Shown piece after piece: positions 51,847-59,571 of a stretch of DNA of 64,000 bases (position 1 is its first letter; every line of letters starts with the position of its first letter). Made by a program: the position numbers and the translations under genes. The DNA comes from Bdellovibrionota bacterium (lineage in GTDB: Bacteria > Bdellovibrionota > UBA1018 > CAUJDS01), in contig CAUJDS010000031.1 of assembly GCA_963169695.1 (NCBI GenBank), positions 1-64,000 on the forward strand, read 5' to 3'. The notes below the pieces were generated by a model, which had not been told where the DNA came from, made no database searches, and worked only from the letters and a program-made list of their open reading frames with translations.

Positions 51847-52647
51847 ATGAAGGGTACAAGCAATCCCGCAGCAAAAGGTGAGTGGAAGCGTAAGCTCAAG
51901 AAGCCGTTGAAGGTGCTTGGGGTTTTGCTCGTTTTGGGGATGGCGTGGAAGTTCCATGTCCTTGGGCCTTTGGGTACCGCAGCAGGAAAACTTGGTCATC
52001 TGGGTTCGACTGTTCAAGAAGCCGGAGAAAGTGTTCAGGAGAAGGTTGAAGAGCTCAGTGACGCTGTCTATGTTCGAGAGCGACTTGAATTAGAAAATGC
52101 TCAGCTTCGACATTGGATTGAAGACGAGAAATTTAATTGCCGTACACTAGCCGCTGAAAGAAAGACCAAAGAAATATCCATGCGACTGAACGAAAAGACC
52201 GGCGCATTGGTAGGTAGAACACTCGCTAGCATCGACTATCGTCCTCCGACGCACCTCTTGCCCAACCAGCTCTTAACCTTGGCAGTTTCTTACTTCAAGG
52301 CGGGTGAGAGCGAAAAGTCGGCGGTGATCATGACCTTCCTTACGGGCCAGGAAGAGAATGACACCTACAAGACTCCCAAAAACTACCTCCTCACTGGAAT
52401 CTCCTGGTACCGAGTCGATCACTTCAACTTGGCGCAATCGTACTTCGATAAGATCCTACAAGAGAAGCCAGCAAAAGAGTTATTGGGTTATCAAGCGCAG
52501 GCTCGCCTTTGGAGCGCACTAGTCTCCAAGCGGCTTGGCCAGGCTAGCAAATCACAGGAGTGGTTGACTAAGCTCTTGGATCATCATCCTCATTCGATGG
52601 AAGCGGCTTGGGTCAATCGAAGCATCGCTGGAGTCACTCACGAATGA
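51847..52647 (+). CDS. membrane-anchored TPR-like protein
   Basis: 266 residues from the ATG at 51847; earlier frame positions have no start support. A single transmembrane helix lies near residues 20-36 (LGVLLVLGMAWKFHVLG) after a Lys/Arg-rich cytoplasmic leader, then an amphipathic coiled stretch (GSTVQEAGESVQEKVEELSD). The C-terminal half is TPR-like (LTLAVSYFKAGESEKSAVIM, GISWYRVDHFNLAQSYFDKI, AQARLWSALVSKRLGQASKS). It heads the FecR operon, its stop overlapping the next start in ATGA. Confidence 0.72.
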   Translation: MKGTSNPAAKGEWKRKLKKPLKVLGVLLVLGMAWKFHVLGPLGTAAGKLGHLGSTVQEAGESVQEKVEELSDAVYVRERLELENAQLRHWIEDEKFNCRTLAAERKTKEISMRLNEKTGALVGRTLASIDYRPPTHLLPNQLLTLAVSYFKAGESEKSAVIMTFLTGQEENDTYKTPKNYLLTGISWYRVDHFNLAQSYFDKILQEKPAKELLGYQAQARLWSALVSKRLGQASKSQEWLTKLLDHHPHSMEAAWVNRSIAGVTHE

Positions 52648-53723
52648 AGAAGCTCATGGCGATTGGAATGCTTTTCTTGGGAGGTTTATTTGAGCTGGCT
52701 CACGCAAACAACGTGGCACCACTTCCGGGCGATGCTGCAAGTTGCGGAGTATTACAACGTCTCGAAGGAGATGCTCAGATCCTGAATGCTGATCGGTCAC
52801 AACTATTGAATGTAAGCCTTAATGCTTCGATTCCATGTAGCTCATGGATCTCCATCAATGAAGGATATGTAGAGATTCTTCATCGACAGGGGCACCTAGT
52901 GAAGCTTAGCTCCAATACCTTGGCAGAAATTTTTGATAATCAGAATGACCAGCAGAAGACGGGTTCTGATCATTTGGTACTTTTCAAAGGCTCTGCTTAC
53001 TTGGACGGGAAGAAATCTACCTCTGAGTTTCGTGTCCTAACGCCCAATGCTCGTGCACGAGTGGAAAAAGGTATTGCGCTAGTCGTGTACAGTCTGGGCG
53101 ATGAGGATACCCAGATTATTGCCTTAAGAGAAAAGGCATCCCTAGAGAATCGATTCGAGGCTTCCAGAAAAATGGAAGCGGCACCTGGAGAAGCCACTTC
53201 TTTGAACTTTAAGTTTCTGCGAGTCGTGCCTACTGCGCCTAAGAATGTCTCCGTAGCCTCGCTTAAAATTTTACTCAACGGCCTGTCCTTGACGCCTAAA
53301 GAATTCAACGGCGCAATGGATGCAGCGGTGGTTCGAGCCAAGCGTACCTTCGCCACACAATTGGCAGAGAAGAAATCTAAACCTAGTGCTGAAGAAGCAG
53401 ATCGAGTTCTTGCCTCGGAACCAGGCGTTACTGCGCAGGCTGAACAAAAAGCCGCATTTGCCAAGCGCCAAGATCAAAAGCGCTACGAACGTTATGCCAT
53501 GAAAGCAGATGACAAAGAGGCCAATGATCGCTGGCTTCTGCGCGTCGTTGGGGGAGACCCAGAGGGCAAAGATTTTTTATTTCCAAAATTGAGAAACCTT
53601 TCTTCAAAACAGAAGGAAAAAGTGTACGTGCGTAGTTTGAGCTCCAAGGAAAATCCCAAGTGGGTCAAAGAGGAGCACAAGCGCATTATTTCTAGCATCC
53701 GATCAGTTTCGGACGAGGAATAA
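52644..53723 (+). CDS. periplasmic FecR-domain protein
   Basis: 359 residues from the ATG at 52644. Signal peptide MKKLMAIGMLFLGGLFELAHA. Residues about 35-185 resemble FecR: VLQRLEGDAQILN, SSWISINEGYVEILHRQGHLVKL, VLFKGSAYLDGK, EFRVLTPNARARVEKGIALV. The rest is a lysine-rich helical region (KQKEKVYVRSLSSKENPKWV). With the upstream anchored TPR protein it may form a membrane complex. No ECF sigma factor is nearby, so classical cell-surface signalling is not implied. Confidence 0.75.
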   Translation: MKKLMAIGMLFLGGLFELAHANNVAPLPGDAASCGVLQRLEGDAQILNADRSQLLNVSLNASIPCSSWISINEGYVEILHRQGHLVKLSSNTLAEIFDNQNDQQKTGSDHLVLFKGSAYLDGKKSTSEFRVLTPNARARVEKGIALVVYSLGDEDTQIIALREKASLENRFEASRKMEAAPGEATSLNFKFLRVVPTAPKNVSVASLKILLNGLSLTPKEFNGAMDAAVVRAKRTFATQLAEKKSKPSAEEADRVLASEPGVTAQAEQKAAFAKRQDQKRYERYAMKADDKEANDRWLLRVVGGDPEGKDFLFPKLRNLSSKQKEKVYVRSLSSKENPKWVKEEHKRIISSIRSVSDEE

Positions 53724-53750
53724 AGCGGCGTTCGTCAAGGAGTGAGACAG

Positions 53751-54320
53751 ATGAAGATCGTAAGGTTCTTGAGCCTTTTGGCTTTTCTATTAGTGGTGTG
53801 GGCGCTGCCCAAGGATGTTCAGGCGGGTGTCGTCGAATTTGGCACTTCGTTTTCGTTTAGCAAGACGACCTACTCGGATTCGGGTGAGGATTTTTCGTGG
53901 AACAGACGTTTTACGGGGTCGGTGGGATATCATTTTAGCTCGACGTCGGGGGTAGAGTTTGCTTACCAATTGGCGACGAATCGCACTTTCATTCGCAATT
54001 ATCAAGATACCACTTTTGAGGATCAGATTTTTAGCTGCGATTGGATTCAGTCTTTCTTACCTCGGGGTTCCACTTTTCAACCCTACGCAAAACTAGGACT
54101 CGGTCAGTTAAACCGAAAGTCATCAGGATCTTATGCCGGTGGAGCCTCTCCTCCTCGTGAAGTACTGGCCCTAACTATCATTATGGCTGTTGGGCTCAAG
54201 GTTTATTTGACTCAGCAGTTTGCATTGAAGTTGGAGGCAGCATCTTATTTGGCAAAAGGAAGCTTGCGAACCTTCGACGATAACTTCAATATCTCCATAG
54301 GGACTTCGATCTTCTTTTGA
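53751..54320 (+). CDS. small outer-membrane beta-barrel protein
   Basis: 189 residues; the ATG at 53751 has AAGGAG 8 bases upstream and is preferred over a GTG three codons earlier. Signal peptide MKIVRFLSLLAFLLVVWALP... VQAG. The mature part is strand-rich with alternating hydrophobics and aromatic girdle residues (VVEFGTSFSFSKTTYSD, GVEFAYQLATN, YAKLGLGQLNRKSSG) and ends in Phe (NISIGTSIFF), the outer-membrane targeting signature. OmpW/OprF-like eight-strand fold is likely. It follows the FecR gene on the same strand. Confidence 0.72.
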   Translation: MKIVRFLSLLAFLLVVWALPKDVQAGVVEFGTSFSFSKTTYSDSGEDFSWNRRFTGSVGYHFSSTSGVEFAYQLATNRTFIRNYQDTTFEDQIFSCDWIQSFLPRGSTFQPYAKLGLGQLNRKSSGSYAGGASPPREVLALTIIMAVGLKVYLTQQFALKLEAASYLAKGSLRTFDDNFNISIGTSIFF

Positions 54321-54335
54321 TTCGATGGAGTTGTA

Positions 54336-55358
54336 TTGAGAATTTATTTGGCCATTCTTGGTTTGATGCTGACTCAGGTGGGTTGTTCGAGCCTCCATTT
54401 TTTCTGGCAGGCTGGAATGGGCCAAATGAAACTCGTCAATCGCGCACGTCCCATTGAAGACGTACTGAAAGATGAGCGGACTCCGCCTCATCTTCGAAGG
54501 CTCCTGCATGAAGTTGCTGGAATCAAGGCGTACGCAGAATCAATTGGGCTGAAGCCGACTTCCAATTATCAGGAATATGTTCAGTGGGATGATGACGCGG
54601 TAGTGTGGGTTGTGACAGCCAGTCATCGACTTCGATTGGAGCCTAAGCTTTGGTCCTTCCCTGTAGTGGGAAGCTTCAATTACCTCGGATGGTTTTCGAA
54701 AGACGACGCCAAGGTTTTGGCTGAACAGCTTGAAGCTGAGGGGTGGGATGTCTATCTGCGTGGTGCAAGTGCTTTTTCGACTTTGGGTTGGTTCAAGGAT
54801 CCTGTTATCTCGACCATGCTCGGAGGCGGCGAAGCTGCCATAGGTGACCTTGTCAATGTGCTTATCCACGAATCGGTGCACGCGAGCTTCTACATTCCCA
54901 ATCAGTCCGTTTTTAATGAATCCATTGCTGATTTTGTCGCTGATCAGTGGACTCCCAAGTACCTTGAAAAGCAGTTTGGAAATGATTCAACTGAGACCAC
55001 TCAATACCTCAAGCGCGAAAAGGCAGGAGAGCTTCGCGGGGAACTTTTTAGAGCTGCTTACCAGGAGCTGACGAAGCTTTACGAATCAGATATGCCTGAC
55101 GAAGCGAAACTCAAAAACAAAGAAAAAGTTCTGGAAACTTTGAAGACAGCGGCGGAATGGAAGGGCTCCATTAATAATGCCACATTGATTCAATTCAAGA
55201 CCTACGGAAGCGGTCGAGTAGAATTTCGAGAGGTCTTTGACTCTTGCAAAGGAGACTGGAGGCTCTTCTGGTCGAAAATCCGGGAGCTACGAGAAGAAGA
55301 CTTCTCTGCGCCGCAACTCGAAGATCCGCACGAAGTGATCCTTCGAAAGAAGTGTTAA
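54336..55358 (+). CDS. aminopeptidase-like lipoprotein (HExxH)
   Basis: 340 residues starting at a TTG with GGAG 5 bases upstream. The leader LAILGLMLTQVGCSS is a lipobox with the lipidated Cys. The zinc motif HESVH in LVNVLIHESVHASFYIPNQ, followed by FNESIADFVADQW with a downstream Glu ligand, fits the putative aminopeptidase family PF10023. It should be anchored in the outer membrane facing the periplasm. It is the last gene of the TPR-FecR-barrel operon, suggesting that peptide trimming belongs to that system. Its stop overlaps the convergent lipoprotein gene by 4 bases. Confidence 0.8.
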   Translation: MRIYLAILGLMLTQVGCSSLHFFWQAGMGQMKLVNRARPIEDVLKDERTPPHLRRLLHEVAGIKAYAESIGLKPTSNYQEYVQWDDDAVVWVVTASHRLRLEPKLWSFPVVGSFNYLGWFSKDDAKVLAEQLEAEGWDVYLRGASAFSTLGWFKDPVISTMLGGGEAAIGDLVNVLIHESVHASFYIPNQSVFNESIADFVADQWTPKYLEKQFGNDSTETTQYLKREKAGELRGELFRAAYQELTKLYESDMPDEAKLKNKEKVLETLKTAAEWKGSINNATLIQFKTYGSGRVEFREVFDSCKGDWRLFWSKIRELREEDFSAPQLEDPHEVILRKKC

Positions 55359-56023
55359 TCTACAAAGACCCGTCCATTGGTTCGAACTTCCAAGATTGCA
55401 GAAGACTGCCGGTAGATGTGCTGAGATTGCATTGGGCAACCCACAAAGTTGGTTTGGCAGTTATTGCTTTCTTGCTGGTTATACACCTTGATCTTGTAGG
55501 ATTGGTTTCCTGAAGGATAGAAGCTGAAGATGGCACTCTTGCGTGGGGCACCCATGCAAGCAAAGCTAGAAAAAATATTCCACTGGGCAGCCTTGAGGAT
55601 TCCTGAAGTATGCCCACCACCGATCACCGTTCCGCTCGTATTGGTGACGGCGACGTCGTATCCAACACAGTCAAAGTAATTTGAGAGGCTGGTTCCGATG
55701 GACTGCCAGAATCCGTAGTTGGCAGAAGATATCCTAAATTCCAAAATCGTATCCGTCGTGAAGACTGGAGAGTACGAAGCGGTATTGCCAACTAGCTCAA
55801 TTGGAAAACTATAAGCAGGGGTGCCGGTGGAACCGCCAGAACCGCTACCTGTGCTGCCGCCCGTGCCTCCGCCAGAAGTTGCATTACAATTGCTTTGGCA
55901 GAGGGCAGAAGTCTGCGCGGCATCCGTGGCGACAAGTGGCTCTTGGCCGCAAGCACTGAGGAAGAGTGTCGCAAGGACGAAGCTTCCTAAATGATACAAA
56001 GGTTTCATGGTTTTCTTATTCAT
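55355..56023 (-). CDS. predicted lipoprotein of unknown function
   Basis: 222 residues from the ATG at 56023, with AGGAG 5 bases upstream; the frame opens earlier but inside the neighbour. Lipobox FVLATLFLSACGQ. A Gly/Ser/Thr linker (GGGTGGSTGSGSGGSTG) separates the anchor from a globular part with beta strands and several cysteines (ALCQSNC, DCVGYD). It overlaps the next lipoprotein gene by 4 bases (ATGA), so the two are coupled, and its stop overlaps the aminopeptidase stop by 4 bases. Confidence 0.72.
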   Translation of the reverse strand: MNKKTMKPLYHLGSFVLATLFLSACGQEPLVATDAAQTSALCQSNCNATSGGGTGGSTGSGSGGSTGTPAYSFPIELVGNTASYSPVFTTDTILEFRISSANYGFWQSIGTSLSNYFDCVGYDVAVTNTSGTVIGGGHTSGILKAAQWNIFSSFACMGAPRKSAIFSFYPSGNQSYKIKVYNQQESNNCQTNFVGCPMQSQHIYRQSSAILEVRTNGRVFVD

Positions 56024-56721
56024 AATAGCTCCTGAGTTTGGTCGGTTCCGATCCGAAGCGTGCCTTGCCAGACATCGCCAATGGTGTGGCTCTGCGAATC
56101 GAGAAGGGATCGAACATGGGTATGGGTTGGAAAGTAAGGGAAACAAAATCCCTGATAGTAACATTGCGCATCGTAGTTAGGCATCATCACCTTGACTTGA
56201 TAGGTGCAAAGGGGAGTTGCGGTTCCACAATGGGATTGTGCATAGACGGTGTAATCTTCCACGGGGCTCTTCTGAGAGGTTAATACAACTCCGTTGCTCA
56301 GCAGCGGAGTGGCTCGTCGCGTAGCGGTGTCGGATCCAATCTGAAAGTGCACAGCGAGCTGGCTGTAAGGGAAGTAGCCATTGGTCCCAGTGATTGGAGT
56401 TGTTTGAGCCTGGGGTTCAAACTGAACTTCTAGATGGTCACGAGCTTGAACCGTAAAAGTCAGGACTTGTTCGTAACCATAACCAACGACCGAAAATTCA
56501 TAAGGCGGTCTTAAGTTAGCTCGGGGATCTTCGCTTCCGCCGTTGCCGACGCTTCCGTTGTTACCAGAAGAGTTGCCTCCATTTGAGGTGCTCGTTGGTA
56601 GCACTAAGCTCTGCGTACTTGTCTTTGCAGCCACATTGCGAGTGCTCCCGCAACCGGTCGTCAAGACACCAAGACTGAGGGTAGTCACCCAAGTCATCAC
56701 GATTAAAATTCCTCTTCTCAT
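56020..56721 (-). CDS. predicted lipoprotein, partner of the downstream lipoprotein
   Basis: 233 residues. Lipobox VTTLSLGVLTTGCGST. A Gly/Asn/Ser spacer (SNGGNSSGNNGSVGNGGSED) leads to a beta-rich globular part (YEFSVVGYGYEQVLTFTVQA, LAVHFQIGSD) with four cysteines. Overall plan matches the gene it overlaps (leader, flexible linker, then beta domain), so the pair may be paralogous or form one complex. Both lie on the minus strand opposite the aminopeptidase operon. Confidence 0.72.
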   Translation of the reverse strand: MRRGILIVMTWVTTLSLGVLTTGCGSTRNVAAKTSTQSLVLPTSTSNGGNSSGNNGSVGNGGSEDPRANLRPPYEFSVVGYGYEQVLTFTVQARDHLEVQFEPQAQTTPITGTNGYFPYSQLAVHFQIGSDTATRRATPLLSNGVVLTSQKSPVEDYTVYAQSHCGTATPLCTYQVKVMMPNYDAQCYYQGFCFPYFPTHTHVRSLLDSQSHTIGDVWQGTLRIGTDQTQELL

Positions 56722-57142
56722 CTCTCACTCCCGAACTCGTCAGTAGGTTGATCAGCGTCTAGTCAGCTTCATCTCAGCGACAGCCTCTTTTCTGGGAGGA
56801 ACTGTCTCAACAACATCCACAGCTCGGATACAAACCAAGTTCATTGCAAAGGGAAGGCCAACACCGTGACTGGTGGGACCCATGTGCTAATGACCTGAAA
56901 ATACAGTGTTTATCTCCTCGGACGGGTGGCGTTGTCACATCTTTAGACAGAGCTGTCTTGATAGTTTTCAGGCAGGTGTTGAGAGTTTAGACAGCCGGAA
57001 GTTAGGCAAAGGGGCAGGCGGTGAGGTTGAGAAATTTAGGATTTCGGGGACTTAGCTTCCTAGTGTCCGCGTCCAAACGGCTGGCCTAGGTCTTGCTTCA
57101 CTGAAAGTGAGTTTTAATTTTTGAAGCGATGAGGTTTTTGAA
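56722..57142. promoter_or_regulatory. divergent intergenic region with hairpin and repeated TTTAGACAG
   Basis: 421 bases between divergent genes. A hairpin spans 56779-56806, with arms GACAG/CTGTC and CCTC/GAGG interrupted by two bases, in the leader of the minus-strand lipoprotein genes. TTTAGACAG occurs at 56942-56950 (there as an inverted pair with CTGTCT) and again at 56986-56994, 44 bases apart, about four helical turns; these are candidate operator sites. A weak promoter may be TTGCTT-N16-TAATTT just before 57143. Nothing else is apparent. Confidence 0.35.
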
Positions 57143-58081
57143 ATGTTCCGACGAAATTTTATTCTTACCGCCTTTATGGGTGTCCAAGTCTTTGCTGGTT
57201 TAGCTAGTGCCGCACCTCAGTCGGTTGTGCATATGGGACAAGGAAGAGTTGCTACTTTTCGTAAGATCAATAAGAACGTCGTAGTAATCCGATTCTGCAT
57301 TCCCAATACCCTCGATGAAGAAATCACTTCCGAAAGAGGTTGCGAGCGAGCCAAAGATAAAGATGGCAAGGACGTCTCTGATCTTATTTTGAATTGGAGT
57401 GCCTTTGAAAAAATGAGAGATCTACAACTCTCCAAACAAGTTCAAGCAAGTGGTGAGCTGAGTGCAAAGCAGCAGGACCTGCTTGACTTAAGTTTGTCAG
57501 AGCCTCTAGCAGTACGAAAATTGAAAGCGACCCAGGAGAAGAAGACTCGTGCAGAGAAAGCCCTCGAGAAAAATCAAGCCTACAAATCCAAGCATCCCAA
57601 GGAATACAGTTGGCCCGAAGAAGTAGCATTGAAAAACGAAATTCAGGAATGCACCAACCAGATCAAACCGCTCGAAGCGGTTGTCAAAGCCCAAGAGTCA
57701 GTGCAAGAAACCCTCGCCGCAATATCGAAGGCGATGGAAGGCAGTGAGATCCAAGCGTCCTATGAAGTGAGCCATAAAATGATGGATGCTTTGGTGCTGA
57801 AATCCATTGCAGAGATGAAACCCTGTGCCGACGTGGCGTTGTTTGGAGCTTGGGAAGGTGAGGTCTGTAGAACTTCGAAGGACGGCGTTTATCTCAAGCT
57901 CAAAGAAGGGTGGTTGGACGCTAAGACCAATCGGACTTGGTATGATGCGCCTGCAGGGACGACGGATGCTCCAGCTCGTGAGGTTGCAAACCAAGAAGAT
58001 CGCGATAAAGCTCTGACCTTCGGACTGGCAGAAGTATTCCCTACATTTTTACCCGATAGAAAACTTTGGATCAAGAACTAA
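57143..58081 (+). CDS. exported coiled-coil protein of unknown function
   Basis: 312 residues with GAGG 9 bases before the ATG. Signal peptide MFRRNFILTAFMGVQVFAGLASA. The middle (about 95-205) is a long charged helix likely to form a coiled coil (LKATQEKKTRAEKALEKNQ; EEVALKNEIQECTNQIKPLE). The C-terminal part has Gly/Trp motifs (GAWEGEVCRTSKDGVYLKL; NRTWYDAPAGTTDAP) and paired cysteines. No family recognised. It lies upstream of repeat copy C and converges on the HD-domain gene. Confidence 0.68.
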   Translation: MFRRNFILTAFMGVQVFAGLASAAPQSVVHMGQGRVATFRKINKNVVVIRFCIPNTLDEEITSERGCERAKDKDGKDVSDLILNWSAFEKMRDLQLSKQVQASGELSAKQQDLLDLSLSEPLAVRKLKATQEKKTRAEKALEKNQAYKSKHPKEYSWPEEVALKNEIQECTNQIKPLEAVVKAQESVQETLAAISKAMEGSEIQASYEVSHKMMDALVLKSIAEMKPCADVALFGAWEGEVCRTSKDGVYLKLKEGWLDAKTNRTWYDAPAGTTDAPAREVANQEDRDKALTFGLAEVFPTFLPDRKLWIKN

Positions 58082-58091
58082 TCGGTTTCTC

Positions 58092-58163
58092 ATGAAAGCT
58101 ACCGCTTCGTCGTACTGTACGAAGAGGGCTAGGTGCCCGAGAAGCCTGCTAGCTTCAAACCCG
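58092..58163 (+). repeat. dispersed repeat copy C with palindrome
   Basis: It contains GAAAGCTACCGCTTCG and then an imperfect palindrome TCGTCGTACTGTACGAAGA (58107-58125), GAGGGCTAGGTGCCCGAGAAGC and TAGCTTCAAACCCG, the last block also forming the right end of the HNH element. It fills the gap between convergent genes and might act as a bidirectional terminator-like structure. Confidence 0.6.
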
Positions 58164-58166
58164 AAC

Positions 58167-59522
58167 TCAAGTTGGCAGAATTGCGTTTAGAACTCTGCTG
58201 AAAGCGTGATGCGATCCAAGCCATGGGTGGGCATTGACAAAATTCCGAATCGACCATTGATTGGCGGCCTCTTCTGATGTGGGTCCCATGATCCGATCAT
58301 GGGCGATGGCGTGGGCGAGCAGGAAGATAGCCAAGGGCTCTGTCATGTCACTTGGCCTTAGTTGTGGAAATCCGGCATCCAACGGAAAGGAGTGATGAAA
58401 CTTCAGCATGCCTTGCAGATCGGGAGTGCACCCGCGACCAGACTGAAGCATGACCCTCAAAATTGCTTCTGGATGTTGGAGGTAGGCTTGAATCTCTTCC
58501 TTCGAAAAATCGTTCTGGCGTAGCTGGAGGTCTTGGTAGTTTCGAACTTCTGCGAGTTCAGCCTTTGGTACAAAAGCGTCGTGCAAAATCCCTGCCGTAG
58601 CTAGGTCAAGCTGGAGTTGGGTCTGCGTGGGGTAGAGACGCCAACCTAAGTAGCAAGCTATTTCCGCCGTCAAGACGCTATGAGAGGAGAGGTAGTCATA
58701 GGTGCGCGAGAGCGATTGGCCCAGAATTTGATCGAGTGATGGAGACAACGTCAGAGCTTCGGTTGCAAATCGCACATTGAGATTTACCAGATTTTCCACC
58801 TCTGGACTCATGCCTAACTTCGGAATCAGATCTTTCCAGATTCGGTGAGTAAAATACGATACAGGGATGCTTCCAGCAATCCTCTGATAGACCGCTCTAC
58901 GGGGTGACATCAATTGCTCTTGAAGGGCTTCGCTGAGTGCCAGAATGTCCTCTCGTGTAATATAGACCTCGAGTACTTTGTCTTGAATCAGGCGTTGGAG
59001 CATGGCCTTGGAGGGCTCACCATTGGTCGAAGCCATGGCTCTGACATGCGAAGTTTCCGAAAGCCTTCGATAAATATCGACTGGAAGGCTGTCCAGTTCT
59101 GAAAGTAGGTGGGTCGATACCGAAAGAAATTCTACCCCTGCGCCGGGGTTAAGCACTCGGGAGGCGTGTTTGGCCTTGATCAGGGGTTGAAGGGCGGGCC
59201 AGACGTCGGGCTTCTTTAGTATGGCGAGGCAGTTGCTAGCCTTCTTAAAGGCAGAGAAGCGTTTGGGTTCGTCCGCCAAGATGACAAAGTCATGGATCTT
59301 TTCTCGAGCCATGCTTTTGGCCATCATTTCTTTTTCATCGTTTTCAAACTCAGAGAGTGCGTAGACCGCTAGGTCTGGGATTTGACCCGACTCGAGGAAC
59401 TGACGGGCCTCCAGCGGAGTGCGCGCCAACGAGGTTCGGCCTTGTATCTGGGTCTGACATAAGAAATGAAGGGCGTCAGAAAAGGTAGTTGTCGGTTCGT
59501 AAATAAGTAACGATGATTCCAT
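58167..59522 (-). CDS. HD-domain protein with N-terminal receiver-like region
   Basis: 451 residues. Residues about 1-110 resemble a receiver domain (LLIYEPTTTFSDAL, VYALSEFEND, FVILADEPKRFSAF, CLAILKKPDVWPAL) without a clear phospho-Asp triad. Residues about 290-440 hold an HD domain with H-D in AGILHDAFVP, HPEAILRVML and KFHHSFPLD. The HD-GYP signature is not seen, so c-di-GMP cleavage is uncertain. It sits head-to-head with murJ, 49 bases apart. It resembles the response-regulator-like protein at 46.5 kb only in its N-terminal shape. Confidence 0.7.
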   Translation of the reverse strand: MESSLLIYEPTTTFSDALHFLCQTQIQGRTSLARTPLEARQFLESGQIPDLAVYALSEFENDEKEMMAKSMAREKIHDFVILADEPKRFSAFKKASNCLAILKKPDVWPALQPLIKAKHASRVLNPGAGVEFLSVSTHLLSELDSLPVDIYRRLSETSHVRAMASTNGEPSKAMLQRLIQDKVLEVYITREDILALSEALQEQLMSPRRAVYQRIAGSIPVSYFTHRIWKDLIPKLGMSPEVENLVNLNVRFATEALTLSPSLDQILGQSLSRTYDYLSSHSVLTAEIACYLGWRLYPTQTQLQLDLATAGILHDAFVPKAELAEVRNYQDLQLRQNDFSKEEIQAYLQHPEAILRVMLQSGRGCTPDLQGMLKFHHSFPLDAGFPQLRPSDMTEPLAIFLLAHAIAHDRIMGPTSEEAANQWSIRNFVNAHPWLGSHHAFSRVLNAILPT

Positions 59523-59571
59523 GGTGTGTATTCCTCTTTGATGTTTAACAATTCAACGGAAATGTGTATTT

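Noticed and set aside
56821-56890. Stretch with CAAACC and GCAAAGG resembling a c-di-GMP (GEMM) riboswitch
   Set aside because: The spacing and stems of the GEMM fold are not present: only nine unpaired bases separate the two motifs, and the site is about 260 bases from the next gene.
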